Assembly (NCBI RefSeq): GCF_016756775.1
Contig: NZ_JAERMU010000004.1
Span: 1-64,000 of the forward strand
DNA length: 64,000 nt
DNA from: Dryocola clanedunensis subsp. sulfonylureivorans
Lineage (GTDB): Bacteria > Pseudomonadota > Gammaproteobacteria > Enterobacterales > Enterobacteriaceae
Direction: 5' to 3'
Shown: in pieces, positions 59,753 through 64,000 of the stretch
Layout: every line of letters starts with the position of its first letter
Numbering within the stretch: the stretch's first letter is position 1
Made by a program: the position numbers and the translations under genes
The notes under the pieces: generated by a model
Database searches by the model: none
Told to the model about the DNA's origin: nothing
The model's input: the letters and a program-made list of their open reading frames with translations, nothing else

Positions 59753-60358
59753 TCAGAAAGTAATCTTGTGGCGACCGGCCAGGGAGTGGGACAGCGTGGT
59801 GCCGTCTACCATCTCCAGCTCGCCGCCGACCGGCACGCCGTGGGCAATGCGGCTGGCATCCACGCCGTACTGACCGCACAGTTCGCCGATATAGTTCGCC
59901 GTGGCTTCGCCTTCCACCGTCGGGTTGGTGGCGAGAATAATCTCTTTGATACTTTCGCTGGCTAAGCGCTCTTCCAGACGCTCCAGGCCAATGTCCGCCG
60001 GGCCGATGCCGTCGAGCGGCGAAAGGTGCCCCATCAGGACGAAATAGCGGCCGGAGAACTGCCCGGTGGCTTCGATGGCGTGAATATCCGCCGGGGTTTC
60101 CACCACGCAAATCTGACCATTTTCCTGCCGACGAGGATTGTTGCAGATGGCGCAAACTTCCTGTTCGGTGAAAGTACGGCAGTCCGCGCAGTGGCCGATT
60201 TCAGACATGGCGCGGGTCAGCGCCTGGGCAAGACGCATGCCGCCGCTGCGGTCGCGCTGCAGCAGGGCAAAAGCCATGCGCTGGGCGGACTTAGGGCCAA
60301 CGCCCGGCAGGCAGCGCAGGGATTCCATAAGGGCAGTAAGTAAAGGACTGGTTTGCAT
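59753..60358 (-). CDS. recR: Recombination protein RecR
   Basis: RecR works with RecF and RecO to load RecA at gapped DNA. The 201 residues include the helix-hairpin-helix start ([13 protein letters not shown]), the four-cysteine zinc finger CADC...CAIC (about 57-72) and a Toprim domain (CVVETPADI). In E. coli recR directly follows ybaB; here two unrelated genes separate them. Confidence 0.97.
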   Translation of the reverse strand: MQTSPLLTALMESLRCLPGVGPKSAQRMAFALLQRDRSGGMRLAQALTRAMSEIGHCADCRTFTEQEVCAICNNPRRQENGQICVVETPADIHAIEATGQFSGRYFVLMGHLSPLDGIGPADIGLERLEERLASESIKEIILATNPTVEGEATANYIGELCGQYGVDASRIAHGVPVGGELEMVDGTTLSHSLAGRHKITF

Positions 60359-60426
60359 CGCTCAGGCTTCTAAAAAAACAGTGGGGCATAGCCTAACATT
60401 AGCGCCGCGGGCGGGTATAGAAAAAG

Positions 60427-60464
60427 ATAATCCCCCTGCGCGACGGCTCGCACAGGGGGATTAT
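60427..60464 (-). terminator. Terminator after the pirin gene
   Basis: A 12-bp stem (ATAATCCCCCTG and its complement) with a 14-nt loop that can pair further; a T-rich tail follows on the minus strand. It separates the pirin gene from recR. Confidence 0.85.
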
Positions 60465-60465
60465 T

Positions 60466-61335
60466 TTACGCGATACTCTGGCCGAAACGGCCCTGGTTGA
60501 AGTCATCAATAGCCTGGTTAATTTCTTCACGGCTGTTCATCACGAACGGACCGTGACCCACCACCGGCTCGTTGAGCGGCTCGCCGCTCAGCACCAGAAC
60601 CACGGCATCGTTGTTGGCTTCAATCGTTACGCCTTCTCCTTTGGCATCCAGCACCACCAGCTGCGCTTCACGCCCCACTTCCTGGCCGTTTACCTGTACG
60701 GTGCCTTTCAGCACCACCAGCGCCGTGTTCCAGCCGTCCGGCAGGTTCAGCTGCGTAACGCCGTGGGCGCTCAGATGCAGGTCGAGAATACGCATCGGCG
60801 AGAAGGTTCTTGCCGGGCCTTTCTGCCCGTCCATTTCACCGGCGATGACCCGTGCCACACCGGCACCGTCGGGCAGCGTGACCACCGGAATATCCGCGTC
60901 GGTAATGGACTGATAGCCAGCGGGCGCGTTTTTGTCCTTCGCAGGCAGGTTCACCCAAAGCTGCACCATTTCCAGGGTTCCGCCCTTCTCGCTGAACGCC
61001 GGAGAGTGGAACTCTTCGTGCAGAATGCCGCTGCCTGCGGTCATCCACTGCACGTCGCCCGGACCGATAACCCCGCCGCTGCCGGTTGAATCCCGGTGCG
61101 CCACTTCGCCTTTATAAACGATGGTGACCGTCTCGAAGCCGCGATGCGGGTGCTGATCCACGCCACGCTGCCCTTTGTTGCTCGGTTTGAACTCTGCCGG
61201 GCCTGCGTAATCCAGCAGCAGGAACGGGCTGAGCTGCTTCTCGAATTTTGCATACGAGAACAGCGAGCGAACCGGGAAGCCGTCGCCAACCCAATGGGAG
61301 GCCGGGGCGGAATAGACGCCGAGAATCGATTTCAT
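60466..61335 (-). CDS. Pirin family protein
   Basis: A 289-residue two-cupin protein of the pirin family. The N-terminal metal-binding residues are clear: HPHRGFET (two His) and the later GSGILHEE (His, Glu). E. coli YhhW and related pirins have quercetinase activity in vitro, but the role of this one is unknown. It is divergent from a LysR-type gene 108 bp away, which probably regulates it. The pair interrupts the usual ybaB-recR adjacency. Confidence 0.9.
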   Translation of the reverse strand: MKSILGVYSAPASHWVGDGFPVRSLFSYAKFEKQLSPFLLLDYAGPAEFKPSNKGQRGVDQHPHRGFETVTIVYKGEVAHRDSTGSGGVIGPGDVQWMTAGSGILHEEFHSPAFSEKGGTLEMVQLWVNLPAKDKNAPAGYQSITDADIPVVTLPDGAGVARVIAGEMDGQKGPARTFSPMRILDLHLSAHGVTQLNLPDGWNTALVVLKGTVQVNGQEVGREAQLVVLDAKGEGVTIEANNDAVVLVLSGEPLNEPVVGHGPFVMNSREEINQAIDDFNQGRFGQSIA

Positions 61336-61443
61336 TTTTTCTCTCCTGTGAATGCTGTATCTGATGGATAAAGCTTACTCACAAGACAGTAGCTCCGGTA
61401 GACTGGTAAAATGGAATCAGCGTTCTATAAACAGGACAATAAA

Positions 61444-62349
61444 ATGCAGGATTTAAACGATCTTTGGTATTTCGTGCAGGTGGTCGATCACGGGGGATTT
61501 TCGCCCGCCAGCCGGGCCGTTGGCATTCCAAAATCGCGCCTTAGCCGCCGCATCGCGCTGCTGGAAGAGAGGCTGGAGACGCGATTAATCCAGCGATCGA
61601 CCCGCAGCTTTACGGTCACCGAAGCGGGGCAGATTTTTTATCGCCACTGTAAAGCGATGATGATCGAGGCGGAGGCGGCTCAGGAGGCGATTGATACGCT
61701 GCGGGCGGAGCCGCGCGGCCTGATTCGTCTGGCCTGCCCCATCACCCTGCTTCACGTCCACGTGGGTGAGATGCTGGCGCGCTTTATGGCGCTCTACCCG
61801 CAGGTGACCGTACAGCTGGAGGAGACGAATCGTCAGGTGGACGTGCTGAATGAAAACGTGGATTTGGCCATTCGCGTGCGCCCCCTGCCGCTGGAGGACA
61901 GCGATCTGGTGATGCGCAAGCTTGCCGACAGAGGGATGTGCCTGGTAGCAAGCCCGGAGCTGGTGGCGCAGTTCGGACAGCCTGATTCCCCGGCGGATTT
62001 GCAGCACTGGCCGAGCCTCGCCTTAAGCAAGCCGCAGCAGGTGTATCGCTGGTGCCTGTATGGCCCGAATCAGCAGGAAGTCATTCTTCATCACGCGCCA
62101 CGGTTTATTACCACGGATATGATTGCGCTGCGCAGCGCGGCGGTCGCCGGTGTGGGAATAGTGCAGCTGCCAAAGCTGATGTTAAACGAGCATCTAGCTG
62201 CGGGTAAGCTGGTGCACCTGCTGCCGGACTGGCGGGCAAGGCGGGAGATTATTCACGTGGTGTTTCCTTCCCGGCGCGGTCAGCTACCGGCGGTCAGGGC
62301 GCTAATTGATTTTCTGGTGGAGAGCTACGCGGCGTTTGAAGAGGAGTAA
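61444..62349 (+). CDS. LysR-type transcriptional regulator
   Basis: A 301-residue LysR-family regulator: a winged helix-turn-helix at 1-60 (ASRAVGIPKSRLSRRIALLEE) and a type 2 periplasmic-binding effector domain. The pattern MQDLNDLWYFVQVVDHGGF at the N-terminus supports the ATG at 61444 rather than the one at 61411. Divergence from the pirin gene suggests it controls that gene, possibly in response to a quinone or aromatic compound; this is inference only. Confidence 0.88.
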   Translation: MQDLNDLWYFVQVVDHGGFSPASRAVGIPKSRLSRRIALLEERLETRLIQRSTRSFTVTEAGQIFYRHCKAMMIEAEAAQEAIDTLRAEPRGLIRLACPITLLHVHVGEMLARFMALYPQVTVQLEETNRQVDVLNENVDLAIRVRPLPLEDSDLVMRKLADRGMCLVASPELVAQFGQPDSPADLQHWPSLALSKPQQVYRWCLYGPNQQEVILHHAPRFITTDMIALRSAAVAGVGIVQLPKLMLNEHLAAGKLVHLLPDWRARREIIHVVFPSRRGQLPAVRALIDFLVESYAAFEEE

Positions 62350-62364
62350 TTCAGGACGTTTTTT

Positions 62365-62433
62365 GTCGGATGACGCTGCGCTTATCCGACCTACGTAACC
62401 AACCGTAGGACGGAAAGCAGTGCGTCATCCGCC
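62365..62433. repeat. REP pair between lysR and ybaB
   Basis: Two REP units, 62365-62390 (GTCGGATGAC...ATCCGAC) and a poorer inverted one at 62405-62433, in the gap between the convergent LysR and ybaB genes. Confidence 0.75.
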
Positions 62434-62438
62434 GATCA

Positions 62439-62771
62439 TCAGAACGGCATTTTGAAGCCTGGCGGCAGCTGCATGCCGCTGGAGACGCCGGCCATTTTCT
62501 CTTTCTGCGCTTCGCCGATACGACGGGCCGCATCGTTGAAGGCCGCAGCAACCAGGTCTTCAACCATCTCTTTATCGTCTTCCATCAGGCTTGGGTCGAT
62601 TTCCACGCGGCGGCAGTTGTGCGCACCGTTGATGGTCACCTTAACCAGACCCGCGCCGGATTCACCGGTGACTTCCATCTGAGCGATCTCTTCCTGAGCC
62701 TGGGCCATTTTTTCCTGCATTTGCTGGGCCTGCTTCATCAGGTTACCCAGACCACCGCCTTTTCCAAACAT
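62439..62771 (-). CDS. ybaB: Nucleoid-associated protein YbaB
   Basis: A 110-residue YbaB/EbfC-family DNA-binding protein that forms dimers. The N-terminal helix carries the Met- and Gln-rich [12 protein letters not shown] pattern, and the family segment [17 protein letters not shown] follows. It lies 86 bp after dnaX on the same strand. Confidence 0.96.
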   Translation of the reverse strand: MFGKGGGLGNLMKQAQQMQEKMAQAQEEIAQMEVTGESGAGLVKVTINGAHNCRRVEIDPSLMEDDKEMVEDLVAAAFNDAARRIGEAQKEKMAGVSSGMQLPPGFKMPF

Positions 62772-62857
62772 AATCTTCTCTCTTTCGCTCGGGCCGCTGA
62801 CGCGCAGAATGCGGTTAGCGGCTATCAGGGTTTACAACAGACCGGTTAACCGGTCTG

Positions 62858-64000
62858 TCAAATGGGGCGAATGCTGTCCTCATCAAGATCCGCATCGAAG
62901 AAACGACGCAGCGTCTGGATGTTGTTATCCGCACTCATAGACTCTCTTGCCTGCGCCAGCTTCTCTTCATAGATAGCCTGACGCCATTCCAGCGGCGTTC
63001 GCTGTGCCTGATTATCATCTTCAATGATTGTCAGTTCAACGGATTCACCACAGTGGGCGCTCATTGCATCCGTCAGCGCCTTCTGCGCGGACGGGGAATT
63101 CAGGTGACGCTGACTCGCGCGCAGATGCAAGCAAACTTTTGTGCCTTCCTGCTCTTTCCAGGCGTTCAGCGCCAGCTGCTGCACCAGTTTTGGCAGCACC
63201 AGCTGGTTAATTTCCGCCGCCCAGGCGTCGCGTTCAATGGCTTCCTGAGCAAGCTTTGCCGCCAGCTCGGGCGTTTTTTCATGTTCCAGCGCTCGCTTGA
63301 GCGCCTTCGGTGTCGCTACGGGTTCAACAACTTCCTCAGCGACGTTTTGCGACTTCCAGCGATAGGCTTCCGGCTTAGCTTCAGGCTTCTCTTCAACTAT
63401 AGCCGTGGCGCGGGATTGTACCCGCTCGGTGACCGATGCCAGACGCTCCAGCGCAGTGTTTTTTGCCGGCCGCGCTGAATTTGGCGCCGCCGGCTCATTC
63501 TTTTTTGCTTTTTGGGCTCCCTGCTGGCGCATCAGCTGTGTTCGCGCCTGCAGTATCTGGCTGGTGGCATCCGGCAGCGGGGCATCGCTTTGCACCGGCG
63601 GCGGTGCCGCCTGCTGTCTCGGAGGCGGAGACCCCGGATTAACAACCGGTATGCTCGCTACAGTACGGGGCTGTTCCGGCTCCGGCATCGGTTTACGCGG
63701 ATGGAACGCCAGCGCACGCAGCAGCGTCATTTCGATGCCCATGCGGCGGTCCGGCGCAAACGGTAGCTCTTTACGCCCCATCAGCAGCGTCTGGTAATAC
63801 AGCTGGACTTCCGCAGGCGGAACCGTGCGGGCCAGTTCGCGCATGCGCTGTTCGATGGCCGCCATGTCGCTGCTCAGCGCAGATGGCGATAGCTGAACCA
63901 TCGCCACTCGATGTAGCAGAGTGAGCATTTCAACCAGTAGGGCTTCCCACTCCACGCCACGGGCGGCCGCATCGTTAAGCAGCGCCATCACGCGCTCGCC
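62858..64000 (-). CDS. dnaX: DNA polymerase III subunits tau/gamma (C-terminal part)
   Basis: The 3' part of dnaX; the gene continues beyond the window edge. The visible part covers the end of the clamp-loader collar domain (RMRELARTVPPAEVQLYYQTLL), a Pro/Gln-rich linker, and the tau-specific domains IV and V that bind DnaB and the polymerase alpha subunit. A conserved slippery site within it produces the shorter gamma subunit. The annotated sequence should be read as partial at its 5' end. Confidence 0.96.
   Translation of the reverse strand, partial: GERVMALLNDAAARGVEWEALLVEMLTLLHRVAMVQLSPSALSSDMAAIEQRMRELARTVPPAEVQLYYQTLLMGRKELPFAPDRRMGIEMTLLRALAFHPRKPMPEPEQPRTVASIPVVNPGSPPPRQQAAPPPVQSDAPLPDATSQILQARTQLMRQQGAQKAKKNEPAAPNSARPAKNTALERLASVTERVQSRATAIVEEKPEAKPEAYRWKSQNVAEEVVEPVATPKALKRALEHEKTPELAAKLAQEAIERDAWAAEINQLVLPKLVQQLALNAWKEQEGTKVCLHLRASQRHLNSPSAQKALTDAMSAHCGESVELTIIEDDNQAQRTPLEWRQAIYEEKLAQARESMSADNNIQTLRRFFDADLDEDSIRPI
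63480..63523 (-). promoter_or_regulatory. dnaX: Programmed -1 frameshift signal in dnaX (gamma subunit)
   Basis: The minus strand reads AGGGAG, ten bases, the heptamer A-AAA-AAG (63506-63500), then GAATGA. After a -1 slip the next codons are GAA and TGA (63497-63495), so gamma ends with Glu as in E. coli. A GC-rich stem (GCCGGC ... GCCGGC) follows. All three E. coli elements (internal Shine-Dalgarno, slippery site, stem-loop) are kept. Confidence 0.92.

Noticed and set aside
59649-60155. Extension of the htpG frame upstream to 60155
   Set aside because: It runs through the sigma-32 promoter and antisense-like through recR codons in another frame; the ATG at 59648 has the ribosome site and matches the family N-terminus.

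Overview
The window is chromosomal DNA from a member of the Enterobacteriaceae. Nearly every gene has a clear counterpart in Escherichia coli, but the proteins have diverged, and gene order and accessory content differ from E. coli and Salmonella. A genus outside those two (for example Cedecea, Lelliottia or a relative) fits, but I cannot name it from the sequence. There is no prophage, insertion sequence, rRNA, tRNA or CRISPR array. REP/BIME palindromes are common.

Layout. 0.25-8.9 kb: enterobactin genes, entF-ybdZ-fes on the minus strand and fepA-entD on the plus strand, diverging from a Fur-type control region. 9-12.3 kb: gdhA, a DUF4156 lipoprotein, and ybdL with a probable MetJ operator. 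12.3-15.1 kb: an AT-rich island with two tandem DUF1120 secreted proteins. 15.1-20.1 kb: opgB and ahpCF. 20.2-25.9 kb: cysS, ppiB, lpxH, purEK and mnmH. 26.0-36.2 kb: an accessory surface region with a 2757-residue inverse autotransporter adhesin and a porin. 36.5-47.6 kb: ybbP-ybbA, tesA-ybbO-cnoX, a cyclopropane fatty acid synthase, qmcA-ybbJ and cueR/copA. 47.7-54.4 kb: ybaP, the sRNA ChiX, ybaK, ushA, fsr and ybaL, ending in a REP array. 54.4-64 kb: gsk, hemH, adk, htpG, recR, a pirin/LysR pair, ybaB and the 3' part of dnaX, which runs off the window.

How the genes work together. The first block completes enterobactin assembly (EntF, its MbtH partner YbdZ, the EntD phosphopantetheinyl transferase), takes up ferric enterobactin (FepA) and releases the iron (Fes). 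AhpC/AhpF form the peroxide-reducing pair, CueR/CopA copper efflux, PurE/PurK one purine step, and YbbA/YbbP an ABC complex. Several switches can be read directly: Fur, PurR and CueR operators, a sigma-32 promoter before htpG, and programmed -1 frameshift sites in both dnaX and copA.

The most notable points are: the adhesin, with 20 Ig-like repeats partly organised as two-domain units; the duplicated DUF1120 genes with their flanks; a YbaL C-terminus encoded by a REP palindrome; a cfa-type gene where E. coli has fetAB; a pirin/LysR insertion splitting dnaX-ybaB from recR; and a strong terminator before ahpC with no visible gene ahead of it. I found no clearly new multi-gene system.
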